38,976 bases of DNA from Candidatus Kuenenia stuttgartensis (GTDB taxonomy: Bacteria > Planctomycetota > Planctomycetia > Pirellulales > UBA1268), in assembly GCA_945891385.1 (NCBI GenBank), contig CAMDDJ010000027.1, forward strand, positions 1-38,976. The letters are read 5' to 3'. Below the pieces are notes generated by a model. The model was given only the letters and a program-made list of their open reading frames with translations. It searched no databases and was not told where the DNA came from. The position numbers and the translations under genes were made by a program. This document shows positions 15,799-28,800 of the stretch, in pieces; the first letter of the stretch is position 1; every line of letters starts with the position of its first letter.

Positions 15799-16803
15799 AT
15801 GACTCACTCACCGTCGTTCCGCTCGTCTGCTGCTGATCGCATCGCCGCCTCGGCCCGCGACTTCGACGTCGCCGTGATCGGCACGATCGTGGCCGACGTC
15901 CTCGTGCGGCCGGTGCCGCTCGGCGAACCGGTCGGGGGCGGCCGGTTGTTTCATGTCGAGCCAATCGAGGTCACGACGGGTGGGATCGTCTGCAATTCCG
16001 GAATCGGCCTCGCCACGCTCGGGCTGCGGGTCGCGGCGATGGGGCTAGTGGGCGGCGACGCCTGGGCCGAGCTGATCCGCATCCGGCTGGCGGCGGCCGG
16101 CCTGGACGTGACCGCCGTCGAGACCGCTCAGCACGCGGCCACGAGCACCACAGCCGTCCTGATCGATCCGACCGGTGAGCGAAGCTTCGCCCATCATGTC
16201 GGAGCCTGTGCCAGCCTCGACCTCGCCTTTGTGCAGCGGCACCTCCCCGCGTTCGCCCGCTCAGGCTGGGCGGTGCTCGGCTATGCGGGGCTCTTGCCGG
16301 GCCTGGAGCCAGCGCTGGGCGAAGCGGCCGCGGCTCTCAGGCAGGCCGGCTGCAAGGTGGCGATCGAGACCGGGGGCTCAGGCGGGCGGCTCGAGGACGT
16401 GGCGGCCGCGCTGCCGCATGTCGATCTCTATGTGCCGAGCCTGGGTGAGGCCGCGGCCCAGACCGGGTGCGCTGAACCCCGGGAGATCATCGCCCGCTAC
16501 CGATCGTTCGGGGCCGGAGGAATCGTCGGGGTGAAGTGCGGCTTAGCCGGCACGCTCCTGAGCCCCGCGGCGAATGCCCTCGTGCAGATCCCCTGCCTAC
16601 CGCCCCCCGGGCCCGTGGCCGACACGACCGGCGCCGGCGACGCCTTCCTCGCCGGCCTGCTCGCGGGCATCGTCCGCGGCATGTCGCCCCGCGAGGCTGG
16701 GCTCGTCGGCGCGGCCAACGCCGCCTGCTGCGTCACGGGCGTGGGCGCGACGGCCGGGCTGCGGTCGTTCGCCGAAACGCTCACCGTCGCCGGGCTCACG
16801 TGA
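15799..16803 (+). CDS. PfkB family carbohydrate kinase
   Basis: This 334-residue cytoplasmic sugar kinase belongs to the PfkB (ribokinase) family and transfers phosphate from ATP to a sugar or sugar-like alcohol. The first family signature is GGIVCNSGIGLATLG (61-75). The second is DTTGAGDAFLAGLL (275-288), with the catalytic base Asp281 and the anion-hole GAGD. Length and order match the family. The ATG at 15799 lacks a clear ribosome binding site. The gene follows the XylR-type regulator on the same strand, separated by repeat copy A. In sugar pathways of the KDG, tagatose or inositol type a PfkB kinase acts just before an aldolase, and an aldolase-like gene lies nearby. Substrate assignment is inference only. 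Its last 307 bases are overlapped in antisense by the giant surface-protein gene. Confidence 0.93.
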   Translation: MTHSPSFRSSAADRIAASARDFDVAVIGTIVADVLVRPVPLGEPVGGGRLFHVEPIEVTTGGIVCNSGIGLATLGLRVAAMGLVGGDAWAELIRIRLAAAGLDVTAVETAQHAATSTTAVLIDPTGERSFAHHVGACASLDLAFVQRHLPAFARSGWAVLGYAGLLPGLEPALGEAAAALRQAGCKVAIETGGSGGRLEDVAAALPHVDLYVPSLGEAAAQTGCAEPREIIARYRSFGAGGIVGVKCGLAGTLLSPAANALVQIPCLPPPGPVADTTGAGDAFLAGLLAGIVRGMSPREAGLVGAANAACCVTGVGATAGLRSFAETLTVAGLT

Positions 16804-19800
16804 CCCCAGGAAATGCCGGCAGCCAGACTGCGAAATGCCTGCAGTCGTGAGTGTTCGTCCAAGCTCTCGACCATGGGTTCGACCATGACATTCACCTGGG
16901 AGGTTTCACGCTGAGGGCTCGCGGCTGGACCATCAGCACTATATTCGCTGCCCAGGGCGGTGACGCTGCTATGCTGCCCGCCCCCCATCGCAATCAGGTC
17001 AAAGGCATTCACAACCCCGTCGTAATTGACATCCCCCGCAGCCCAGTCGGCGGGGGTTCCTCTCCCGTAGTGGCCCCGAGCCGAGAGCTGGACAAGGTCA
17101 AAGGAATCGAAGTCGAAGTCGAGATCGAGATCGCCCACCGTGGTGACGGCCAAGGATGCTCCGCCGGATGGGTGAACAAGGTATCCGACCGCTCGTCCAG
17201 CCGGGGCCGAGGCCAACGTCGAGGATCCGATCCCGCGGCTCGTGATCCAGGTGCCACCATCGCGGCCGGCGATGATCGCCGAGCGTAGACTCGCCGCGTC
17301 GGTGACACCAGGAGCGATCTCGAGCCGAGCGCTGCCAATGTCGAGTCTGGCGTCGTCGGCCAGCGCGAGTCCCGCCAGGGCCACCGTCTGCGGGCTCACG
17401 TCAAGAACGACTGTCGCGCCCCTGGCGATCGCCAGCGGGCCGGCCCCGAACGCGGCCGCATTGCGGACAAGGAGCGTTCCGGCGACGACTGAGGTGCCGC
17501 CGACATGGGTGTTGGCCCGACTCACTTCCAGGGTGCCCCCGCCCGCCTTCGTGAGCGTGTCGCTGCCTGAAAGCGTGACGAGCAGGGGTTCCATCTCGCC
17601 ATCCGGCACACGTACCACGATATCTGAGGAGAGGCCCCCGCGAGGTATATCGTCAATCGCTTGTTGCACGCTTCGCAGCCGTTGTGTTGCTTGGAGTATC
17701 ACCTCGGCCGGGTCGCTGATGCGGTACAACCCATCGCTGATGCCATGAAGGGCTGTGCGCGAAAATTGAAAGGCCTGCCTCTTGAATTCGTTCACTGCCA
17801 TGAGCAGCGTCGAGGGGCTCGCTCCCCTCTGCAGGGCTTCGAGCCGGAGTTCATCGAGCCGGCTCGCCACGTCGAGTCCGGCCATGGCCGCCATATCGGC
17901 GGCCTTCGCGGCGAGGTCGCCCACGAGCGGATCGCTGTCGGGATTTGCCCGCTTCCAGGCGTCGGCGATCGCCCGGCCGAAGCCCTCCTTGAGGGTCTCG
18001 GCTGTCGGCCGCTCGCGGAAGCTGCCGGCAAAGCCCTTCAGGAGCTCGAGTTCGGCCGCCAGGCTGTTGGGCACGTCGTCGGGCAGGAGGTTCTGCAGCA
18101 CGCCGGAGACCAAATCCCAGGCGAAGTGGAGCTTGACATGCGCGAGATAGGCGTTGGCTGCCTCGCGGGTGGCAGGATCGTCAAAAGAGGTTGCCTCCTG
18201 GAGAACCCGCAGCGGATCCTGAGTGAGGTAGTCAAAGCGGCCGAGTTCGAACACCTCGGCGATGAAACCCCGAACCTCTTCCGCTGGAACGCCGGCCGTC
18301 ACGGCCAGGTTGTGCAACGTGGTCAGCGGCGTGACCATGCCCCCCAGCGGCCCCGCGAAGGGCAGCTCCAGCTTCTGATCCATGCTCGTGTCGGTGCCGC
18401 CGAAGACCACGAGCTGCCCTTCGTCGGCGTCGATGCGGCCGTTGCGGTTGCGGTCGAAGGTGCGGAGGTCGACGTCGAGGGTGTAGCGGCCGTCGGCGTC
18501 ACTCGTCGTCACCGGCTCGAGCGAGTCGATGCGGCCGTTGAAGTTGGCATCGAAGAACACTGTCGCGTCGGCGATGTGGCCGTTCGAGACGCTGCCGCTG
18601 CCGTAGCGGCCCCCGATGCCGAACTGGAAGATCGGGATCTCGGCCAGCCGTCGCTCCCAGACCGTCTCCCAGATCGAGTAGAACCCAAGATCGATTCCTA
18701 TTTGCACCCTCGACTTCACGTAGGCGATCAGTTCACCAGAGAGCTCGAAGAGATTCAACGGATTTGAGATCCGGTCGGTGATCTCGAGGCCGCGGATCTT
18801 CCCGTCGGACGTGCCGGCGATCTCCCCTTCGTCGAGCAGATCGAGGCTCACGGCGGCTTCGAGGCCACCCGTGATGTCGGCCCGCACGACCCGGGCGGAA
18901 TAGCCGAGCCCCGCCCCCATGCTCGCGTCCATGGTGAACTCGGGAATGTCGTCGCCACTCTTGTCGAGGTCGGCCACGTAGAAGCCGTTGAACACCTTCC
19001 AGGAGCTGCTGGCGGCGAAGCCGTCCCTCCGCCACTGGCTCAGGCCGAAGGTGTCGAAGCCGAAGCCCAGGTGCGCTTCGACCTCGTAGCCCCCCTCGAT
19101 CACGCCCTCAATGCCGCCGTAGATCGGGAAGGTCTTGTCGATCTCCGACGACATTCCCATGCCTGGCATCCGCCATTCGAACAGACTCACGTCCTGGCCG
19201 AACAGCAGCTTGACGACGTTTGCCGGCTCTTCGATGAGCGGAATCGTGATCCCCAGTTCGTCGAGCTGATCCATGACCTTGGCAAACGCATTCTTGGAAT
19301 TGCCGTCCTCGTCCTTGCCCCCCTGGTCGGCCTGCTCCTTCGTGTCGTCGCTGAGCCCCTCGGCGTCCGCGTCCACCTCCTCGTCAGCCGGATCGGCGTC
19401 GTCGTCGCCGGCATTCCAGAGCGGCAGCTCATAGCTGCCGAAGCTGACGTAGAAGCCCTCCTCGTCACTGAGCCTTTCGAGGTCGCGAACGAGATCCATG
19501 ACGCCCTTGAGCATATCAAGGAACTCGACCGTTTCCTCGACGCTCGCGGCGAGCCGCTGGCCACGGTCGCGGTCGATCGTGGCGTAGAAGCCGGCAAACC
19601 AGCGGGAGAGGTCGATGGTCGAGGTTTGGCCGTCCCCGTCGACGTCGAAGGTGTCCTCCAACCCGACTGTCGCGAAGATCTTCGTGTCCTTGTAGAGCGC
19701 GTCGACGAGCGGGTAGAGCGGCTTGAGAATGCCGTCGAGTCCGTCCACGATCGGACTGAGCATGTCGGTGATGTAGCTGCCCAGGTCAAGCCGGATGTCG

Positions 19801-22800
19801 TCGAAGTAGAACGTCGTGGCACTCGCCGGCTCGTCGGCCTGCTCCTGATTGGAGTAGTCGAACAGCGGGAGCAGGGCCGAGAGCTCGAACTTGAAGGAGG
19901 GGATCGCCGCCGACCCGTTCACGCTCGTCGTCACGCCGAACGACATCGCCGCGTTGCCGCTGAAGGAATACTGAAAGACCTCCTCGAGGTCGAGGCTGCT
20001 GCTCGTGAGCTCCGTGTAGCTCAGGCTGCCATCCTCGCCGGCGCCCCCGTTGACGAAGAGCTCGAAGCTCACGTCGAGCTCCGTGCTCGCGGGCTCGTCG
20101 CCGATCTGCACGTTGTCGTTGACGCTCGGCTGGTTGACGGCGTCGAGCTGCATGAAGCCCAGGCCGCCCGTCAGGCTGAAGTTCTCCGAGAGTCCGGCGT
20201 TGAAGTTGGCCGTCACGAACGTCTTGTCGTCGGCCGTGTTCAGGTAGATGTCGCCGCTGCGGGGAAACACGAGTTCGAGCCCCGCGTCGTAGCTGAAGAA
20301 GGCGTCGAAACTCCCCTCGGTTTGGAAGCCCAGACCCGGAAGACCGAAGTCGGACGCGAGTGGCACGCTGAGGACGGTGTAGGCGTCGGAGAAGCCGAAC
20401 CGCACCACCACGGCCGGGTTGGTGGTCGACGTGTCCTTCATCGACAGGCTCACCGAGATCGCATCCTCCGACACGCCGAGCGCGGCGGCGATGTCACGGG
20501 TGATGAGCCGGCTCAGCCGCGACGGCGTGGGCGTGCCGACCTGCCGGATGCTGTTGGTGAGATCGTTGATGAACTTTCGCAGGCCCTGCCCGGTCTTGCC
20601 CGTGAGGCTGCCCACCATCGGCAGCGAGAGGCTGTCGATGCCCTCCTGGAGGCTCGTCAGCGACGACTGCATCGACGTGGCGGTGGTGTCCGCAAGCTCG
20701 TAGTCGAGCACGTCGACACTCTGCACGAAGTTCGTGAAATGACCCGAGTCGCCCGAGTGACTCGCGGTGTCGTAGTCGGTGTCGGAGCTGGAGAAGCGGT
20801 AGGCCAGCTGCGCTGCATGGATCCCGGTCTTCGCCGTGCTGCCGCTGCCGTCCTCGATCTTGTAGTCGTCGAAGGCCCGCACGCTGATCTGCTGCGGGGT
20901 GAACCAGTTGTCGCGGGTGAAGGTCACCGTGGTGCTGAAGGCCGCGCTCGACGTGCCGAGCTGGCGGCTCGCGCCGCCGGCGACCTTCTCGGTGATCGTC
21001 ACGGTCACGGTGCTCTTCGGCTCGCTCGTCAGCGCGAGCTGGTAGGTGGCGCTGGAGCCCGACTCCTTGACGAACACCCGCTCGCCGGAGGTCATCACGA
21101 GGATGCCGGCGACGTCGTTGTTGATGATCTTCACCGTGGCGGTCGTCCGTGAGCTGTCGGAACCGACGGTGTAGCCGTCGCCGCTCGCGAGCGCGACCGT
21201 GATCGATTTGCTCGTGCTGTCGGCCAGGAAGTCGTCGATCGGCACCACGAGCACGTCGCTCTGCGCCTGGCCCGGCGGGATCCGCACCGTGCCGCTGACC
21301 GACGTCGGCGTCTGGGCGATCTTCCCCAGGCGGTCACCGACGCTGGAGCCGTAGGGAAGGCTCGAGTCGAGGTCCACCGCGGTGACCGAGTAGTTGACCA
21401 CCAGCCCCTTGGAACCGACGGAGCTGGCCGTGGCGTCGGAGAGCCGGATGCGGAACCGTCCTGGCCTACCCTCCTCGGCTCCGTCGCTGATTCGCTCGAG
21501 CGTCGCGGTGGGCAGGTCGTTGTCGGTGATCACGATCGAGACCGTGTCGACCGCGAGCCCGTCGAACCGGGCGTCGTCGCTCGTGGTGGCGAACGTGAGG
21601 CTGCTCGTGCTCACGTCCTCGACCACGCTGTCATCCACCGCGAAGAGGCCGACCGTTTGCAGGGTCGCCCAGTTCGCCGGGGTGAAGACGAGCGTCTCAC
21701 TGCGGCCGACGCTGCGGTCATTGATCGTGAACTGCCTGTCGCTCGGCGAAAGCGTGACCACCACGTCGGCCGTCGGCTCGGCAGTCAGGCTGAGGTTGAT
21801 GAAGCCGTTGCCGGCCTTGGCGATGCTGCCCTGCTGCAACTCCACCTTCACACCGGACGTATCGTTGTCCTGGAGGAGCAGGGTCTCGGCCACCGGCCGA
21901 CTGAGGGCGATCTCGAGGTAGTTGATCCGGGTTGCCGAGGACGAACCAGCGTCGATCGTCAGCCGGCCGTCGCTGACGGTGACCAGGGCCTTGAAGAAGC
22001 CGAACTCATTGGCCGCGAGGGACCGGGCACTGAAGTACGAGACGCCTTCGATGTTGAGTGTGTGGGTGCCTGTGAACTCGGCATCACCGATCGAGGCGGA
22101 TACCTCGTACACGCCGTTGTCCAGGGCGATCTCCCAGGATTGGCCGTTTTTGATGCCGATGAGCGTGTCGAGGCTCTGGTCGGCGTTCTTGTTGCGATCG
22201 CGACCCATATCGGTGTGATCGGTCGACCAGCCATAGCTCCATCCTTGGTTCCTGTCACCGAACACCTGGCCGCTGTCGGCAAGATAGCCGTCCGGGGTCT
22301 CGGCAGAACCGAGCTGGAAGTTGATCCTGGCCACCAGGGATTCCCTGCCCGCGGAGGCGATCTTGTAAAACCGGTCGCTGCTGGTGGTGCGGGCATGAAT
22401 CTCGACGCTCTGGCTGCCGTCCACCAGGCGGTCGTCGACCGGCACGATCTGGAAGGCCTGCGGGACCTTCCAGTTTTCCGGGGTGAAGGTCAGCGCGATC
22501 CGGGCGGTCGGATCCTCGGGGCTGCTGGCGGGAATCTGCAGGCGCGCCTCGCTCGCGTCATTCGTTTCGAGGTACAGCGTCACGGAGTCGTCAGGCTGGC
22601 TCGTGAGCCTCACGTACCTCGTCAGGCTCGCACCCCCCTCCGCGAGGGTCACCCGCGATCCGTCGGCGGGCTCGAATCCCTCGCCGTCGAGGAAGAATGC
22701 GATCCCGGCCGCGTCGTCGTCGGTGATCGTGAGCCGGGCATTCGTCGGCAGATCGACGCGGCTGGTGAGGCCCGTCAGGGGCGAGGTGGACGACGTCAGG

Positions 22801-25800
22801 TCGAGGCCGAGCGTGACCACTTCGACACGCACCGGCACCGACCCCGCCGCCTGGCCGCTCTCGACCGAAAGACTGTTCACCAGCACGAGCGTCGCCGTAT
22901 CTCCCGTGGAATCGTTCCTGTAGACAAGCTCGGTGCCGGCAGCGAGTTCGACGCTCGAACGGTTGGTGCTTCCGAGGGTCAGCGAGGCGAGATAGCGGTC
23001 CGTACCCGAGGCCGCATCGGTGGTCAGTGGCGCGTTGAGCGTCATCGTCACGCTGCGGTCGAGAACCTGGTAGAGATCCCCCTGGACGCTGGTAACCAGA
23101 TCGACGACCGACCCCGAGACGCTGCTCTGGCTGTTCGCGTCCACCCAGGCGAGGGTGCCGGTGACGCGAGCGCCACGATCACGGTGGAGCGTCACACTCT
23201 CACCGAGAGTGAACCGCGCGACTGTCGATCCCTTGCTGCCGCTGATTTCGACACTCCGGCCGAGGGCGAGCACCGTGCCCGCGGCCAGGGTCACGGCCTC
23301 ACGGTCGGTGGTGCCGAGGGCCAGTTCGAGTTGCGTGCCACCGTCGGTCGCGTCGGTCTGGCTCCTGACCACGAGCTCCACTCCGCGAGCGGCGAGCAGC
23401 CGGGCCACGAGCGTCTCGTCGTCCTCTTCGATCGAGTCATCGAGGCCCTGCACCGTGACGGATGCGGAGGTGCTGCCTGCCGCGATCAACAGATGAATGC
23501 CATCCACCCGGCTGAAGGCCTCGGCGGGAATCGTCTCGGTCACCGTGTCGGCGTTGTTATTCCGCGGCCGCTCCCACTGGAGGGCGACGGCCGGGGCGGC
23601 CGTGTTAAACGACGTGTAGTCGAGCGTGACCGCGACGAAGTCGCCGCGGGTCAGTTGCAGCGATTCGGTGCTCCAGGTGGCCTGGGTGTCGATCCATTGA
23701 TCGATGACCGTCGTGCCATCGAGCACGAGCCGCACGCCCCCGCGGACCGGCACCGTGAAGGTGTAGCTGCCGGTCTCGGGGACCGCGATGTAGCCCGACC
23801 AGGTGGTCGTGAAGCTGCCGCCCGCTGCGGGGAAGGAGGAACTGGTCTCGTCGATGCCGTCGGCATCCACGCTGGTCGTCTCAACGCCGGTGCCGCCGGT
23901 GCTCTTGATCTCGAGATAGTTGATCCGGGTCCTCTTCCTGGCCGCCGAGCCTTGGTCGAGTGTCAGCCGACCATCGCTGACCGTGACGGTCGCCGTCGTT
24001 CGAGCAAACTCGTTGGCAGACAGTTGCTGCTCGCTGAAGAACGAGACCCCCTCGACGTTGAGCGTGTGAGTACTGGAGAACTTTGCGTCGCCCACGGAGG
24101 CGCTGACTTCATACACCCCATTAGGCAGCGAAACTTCCCAGGTCGCGCCCTCTTGAAAATGCATGTGTGTGTCGAGCAGCTGATCGGAATTAATGCTATG
24201 AACACGTCCGAGGTCGGTGTGGTCGCTCGACCAGCCATACGTCCGGCTGTTGCCGCGATCGCCATACACGCTCCCGCTGTCCGCCAGGAAGCCGTCCGGC
24301 GTCGCGGCGTCCGGGTGTTGGAAGTTGATCTTCAGATCTGTGGTTTCCATTGCCTCAAACCGCGCGAGTCCGACCAGCGCCTGGGCGTTCTGGCTGGGCG
24401 TGACGACGAAGTCGCGGGCATTGAGCTGCCGGTTGCTCTGCTCGAGATCGAAGAAGACGAGTGTGTCCTGGGCGGCGGGCTGCGAGAGCGTGATCGTGAA
24501 CTCGGCCGAGTCGCTGCCAGACTCCTCGATGGTCGTCCGGGTCGGGGCCGAGATCTGGGCGATCGGAGCCTGGGCGTTCTGGGCGGCAGCCAGGTCTTCG
24601 TTGGCGGTGGCGGTGTCGTCGTCGAGCACGAGCACCGTCACGCTCGGCGTCAGCGGCTTGTAAAGGGTGTCGGTCGTCGTGATCGTGAAGTCGAGCGACC
24701 GCTCGATGTCGCCATCGATGCTCGTGTCGTCCCGGCCCTGCAGGAGCAGTTCCTGCACCTGATCCCAGTTGTCGGGCGTGAACACCAACTCGATCGCCGC
24801 GGCGGTCGGGCTGCCGGCGAGCGTCGTGCGGATGTCGCCACTGGTGGCCGTGTTGGTCTCGAGTCGCAGCGTGACCGTGTCCGTCGGCCGGCTCGTCAGG
24901 CGGATGCCCAGGCGGGTCTTGCTGCTTCGGGCCTCGTCGCTCTCGCTCACGGTAAAGCGGCCCGTGCTCGTCCAGCCGCTGCTCGTTGCGTCGAGATTGC
25001 TCCAGGCCGCCAGAAACTCCACGTCCGCTGAGTCGTCGTCAGCGAGTTCGGCCGTGCTGGTGCTCGACGCCCCGCCCAGGCTGTAGAGGCCGCTGTCGAC
25101 GAGCGTGAGCGTGAGAGTCTCGTCGTTCTCGGCCGTGAGGTCGTCGAGCACGACCAGCGGCACGCCGACCTGGCTGGCGCCCGCGGGTAGCCGCAGGCCG
25201 TAGGTCGGCACGGCGGCGAAGCCCGCCGTATTGGACGAGTTGCTCGAGAGCACGGCTGCCGGAGCCGAAGAGACGTCATTGGCCAGCGAGTTGTTGAGCG
25301 GCAGGCTGCTCACGAGACCCGAGCCGCTCGCCGTCTCGCCGAGCATCGATGCCCGGATCTCGTCCTGCGTGCGGGCGGCATTCCAGATCGCCACGCCCCT
25401 TACAGCGCCGTCGAGCCGCTCGCCGTTCAGCGACCGGCCCAGCAGGTTGCTCGACCGGGCCAGCCGGGAGAGCCCGGAGGCGAGCGTCTGCCGGGCGACG
25501 AGCTCGCCGTTGACGTAGAGACTGGCGACCTTGTTTCCGTCGATGCTGAAGGCGAGGTGGTTCCACTCGGCGACGGCCAGCGGCACGTCGCTCGTCAGCC
25601 GGGCCAGCACGGCCCCGCTCGACGAACGCAGCTGCAGCCGCGGCTTGTTCGTGCTGTCGGGGAAGCCGAGCCAGATCTGGTGCTGGCCGCTCGCGTTCGA
25701 GAACTCGAGCACCGTGTCGCCGTCCTGGGCCTTGTCGCGCCGCACCCAGGCCTGCCCGCTCAGCTCGCCCGCGTCACTGACGGTGGTGAAAGTGCCGAGG

Positions 25801-28800
25801 TCGGCGTAGGCCGCGTCGCCCGATCCGGAGTTCGCGAGCACGAGTGGATGGTAGGCGGCGTCGGGCGAGTGCCGCACGTCGGCCGCGGTGCCGGCGAGCG
25901 ACATGCCGTTGCCCGCGGCGAGCGTGTAGAGCAGCTCCACCGGACTCGAGGTCGCAACCGCCCCCAGGCCGAGCTCGAAGCCGAACCGGCTCGTCGTGCC
26001 CTCGGTGCCGTCGATGGCCGCGACCGACGCCGCCGGCTGGGCCGCGAGCACCGTGCCCCCCTCCCACAGGGAGAGCTCCAGCTCCGACGACCAGCTCGAC
26101 GGCACCACTCGCTGCTGTGTGGTCTTGTCGCGATACCGTGAGTCGCCGCTCGTGCTCGTGAGCCGGACAGTCGTCGCCTGATTCTCGGTCACGCCCGTGA
26201 GCGTGATTCGCTGCGGCTGCGTCCAGTTGCTGCCGGTGAAGGTCAACTGCCCGGCCGAGAGGCTGCCGCTGGTGGTCGTGAGGGTCACCGTCACGTCGGT
26301 CTTCGGCTGGCTCGTCACGTGCACGTCGAAGCTCGCCACTTGGCTGCCGTCGGTCAGCCGGGCCCGCACGGTCGACTGGCCGGTGCGGTCGGCCGGGGTG
26401 GTGACGACGGCCGACTCGAAGGCCTCGCTGTCGGTGATCGTGAGGGTGGCCTGCTTGGCCGAGGCGTCGACGTTGTAACGCTGGAAGGTGAAGTTCTGAT
26501 TGTCTTGCTCGACATTCGTCCGCAGTTCGAGCACGACCGTCTCGTCCCCCTCGCGGATCGAGTCGGCCAGGGCGGCGATGTAGATCCTGGCCTCGGTCGC
26601 GCCGGTCGGGATCACCACCAGATCCTGGGCTGAATAACTCGTGGTGCTCAGGGTCGCCTGGGGGGCGGTGTAGTCGGAGTTGCGCGTGGCGGTGCCCCCG
26701 GTGATCGCATACTTCACCCGCAGGCCGGCTGGAGCGGGGCGATCGCCCGTGGTGATCGTGAACCAGCCGAGGTCCCCCTCGTCGCCCGCCCCCTCTTTGG
26801 GGTTCTGTCCGGCCTGAACGCTCAACACGAACGGGCTGTCGGCGATCGAAATGGTCTGGCTGTCGTTGCTCACGCCGTAGCCGGTGTTGGATCCGAGCTC
26901 GAGCGTGATCGATTCGGTGGCCTCGGCGTAGCTGTCGGTGAGCACCTGTACGTAGTAACTCTTGACGTTCGCGAGGCTGCCGGCGGCCTGGTCGGGCTTC
27001 CAGACCGTCGTCGCGAAGCTGTCGTTGAGGCCGATCAGCCCCGTGCCGATCTGCGTGCCGGCCGACGCGTCGTCCCAGAGGGCGTAATCGTCGCCCACGA
27101 CGCCGCTGCCGACCCGGCGCTGGGCGAGGCTCGTGTCGACCGTGGAGTTCGAGGTCTCCGAGGTGCTTGCGAGCTTCACGTTCAAATCCGAGCTGCTCGA
27201 CTTGTTGGCGAAGAGCTGGAAGCCCAGGGCCCTGGTGTCGCTCGTCGCCGACTCGGTGCGGTTGACGCCGGCGGCGAGGGCCTTCGAGAGAAACATGGCG
27301 CTCGCGGGGATCACCTGGTTGCTGGTGGTGCCGCCGCTGCCGTCGGGCCGATCCCAGAGCAGCCGGGCCGCGGCCGTGCCGCTCTTCTCGTACATGTCGA
27401 ACTGCACCCAGACGACATCCCCCTTGGTGAGGCTCACGGCCGACGTGCTGCCGGTCTTCGAACCGTCGGACCAGTTGGAGATGGTGGCCAGCGCGGTCCC
27501 ACTGCTGTCGTTGCGCCTGACGGTGAGCTTGTGGCCGTCGTCGCTCGAGGTGCGGAAGGTGTAGCTGCCGGTCTCAGGAATGCGGACGTAGGTCTCCCAC
27601 CGCATGGCGAAGGAGTCGTAGAAGCCCTGGTCGGAGAACGAGGAATTCGACTCGTCGATGCTGCCGGTGTCGAAGATGAGCGTGTCGGCGGAGGTGCTGA
27701 AGTCGGAGTTGCTCGCGGGCAGGGTCTGCGAGGAGCCGGCAGTGAACGGGGCTCGAATGAACTGATAGGCCCCCTGCCCCAGGCTCAACAGCGGCTCGTC
27801 GTCGAAGATCCAGACCTGGCTCGTGGCGTTGTCGCCGATGCCGAAGATGTTCTCGCTGCCGTCGCTGCCGAGGGTCGCCTTGATCGTGCGGGGCGACTGC
27901 CAGGTGGTGTTGTTCCTGGGCGTGAAGGTGAGGGTGACCGTCTGGGTGTTGCGGACGTAGAGTTTGCCGTCGCGGAAGTAGCTGCTGCCGCCGCTGACGG
28001 ACATGTCGTAGTCGGTGCCGGCGGTGGCGGTGCCGCTGAAGGTGATCGGGATGTCGATCAGCGGCGTGTCGTTGCGGATGTCGATGTAGTCGCTCGGCAC
28101 CTTGCGATCGAAGGAGATCGTCATCCTGGCAGCCTGGCCGTTCTCCAGCCCGTTGACGGTATCGCTGCTCCCCAGATCAGCGAACTCGGCGGTGAACTCG
28201 ACGCCGTCGCGGCCCCACTCGGTGACGTAGGCCTGGATGTCGTTGTCGTGATCGACGTCGTCCCACTTGCCGTCGGTCTGGATGCCCAGGTAGTCCTGAT
28301 TCTTGGAGTTGTCTGGCTGACGGCTCGACCAGTTCGCATAGACGCCGGAGGGCGTGCTGCCGTTGCTGCGGAACACCACGCCGTCGTCCCCCGACCCGGG
28401 GGCTTTCCAGACCCACCGCCCCTCGGAGGTTTCGTCGGTTCCTCCGGTGTGGGCCGTCCTCGTGATCGCACTGCCGCCGCGGGAGTAGTTCTTGATGAAG
28501 TCGTTTTCGCCGCTCGAGGTGATCGTCGCCAGGTAACCCTGGGTGCCGAGTTGGTTCAGGCTCGTGCCGCGCGATCCGTCATAGGCATCGCTCCAGTCGA
28601 TGTCCTCCTGCGTGAAGGCGTAGTAGTGACCATTACCCCAGTACGGCTTGGCGTTGCCGGTGTTGACCGACAGGGCGAGCCGTGGCTCGAGCGACTGGAT
28701 GTGGAGACTCGTCGATGTCGCTCGGGACGCATGATTCGGTCGCTTCCGCCGTCGAGGCAGGGCGGCGGGGCCGGGACTGTGCCGTCGACGCCGGAACGCC

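Noticed and set aside
21657-25031. A 1124-codon plus-strand frame inside the giant gene
   Set aside because: It is antisense to clearly conserved Calx-beta, PA14 and malectin-like coding sequence and has shadow composition with no motif.
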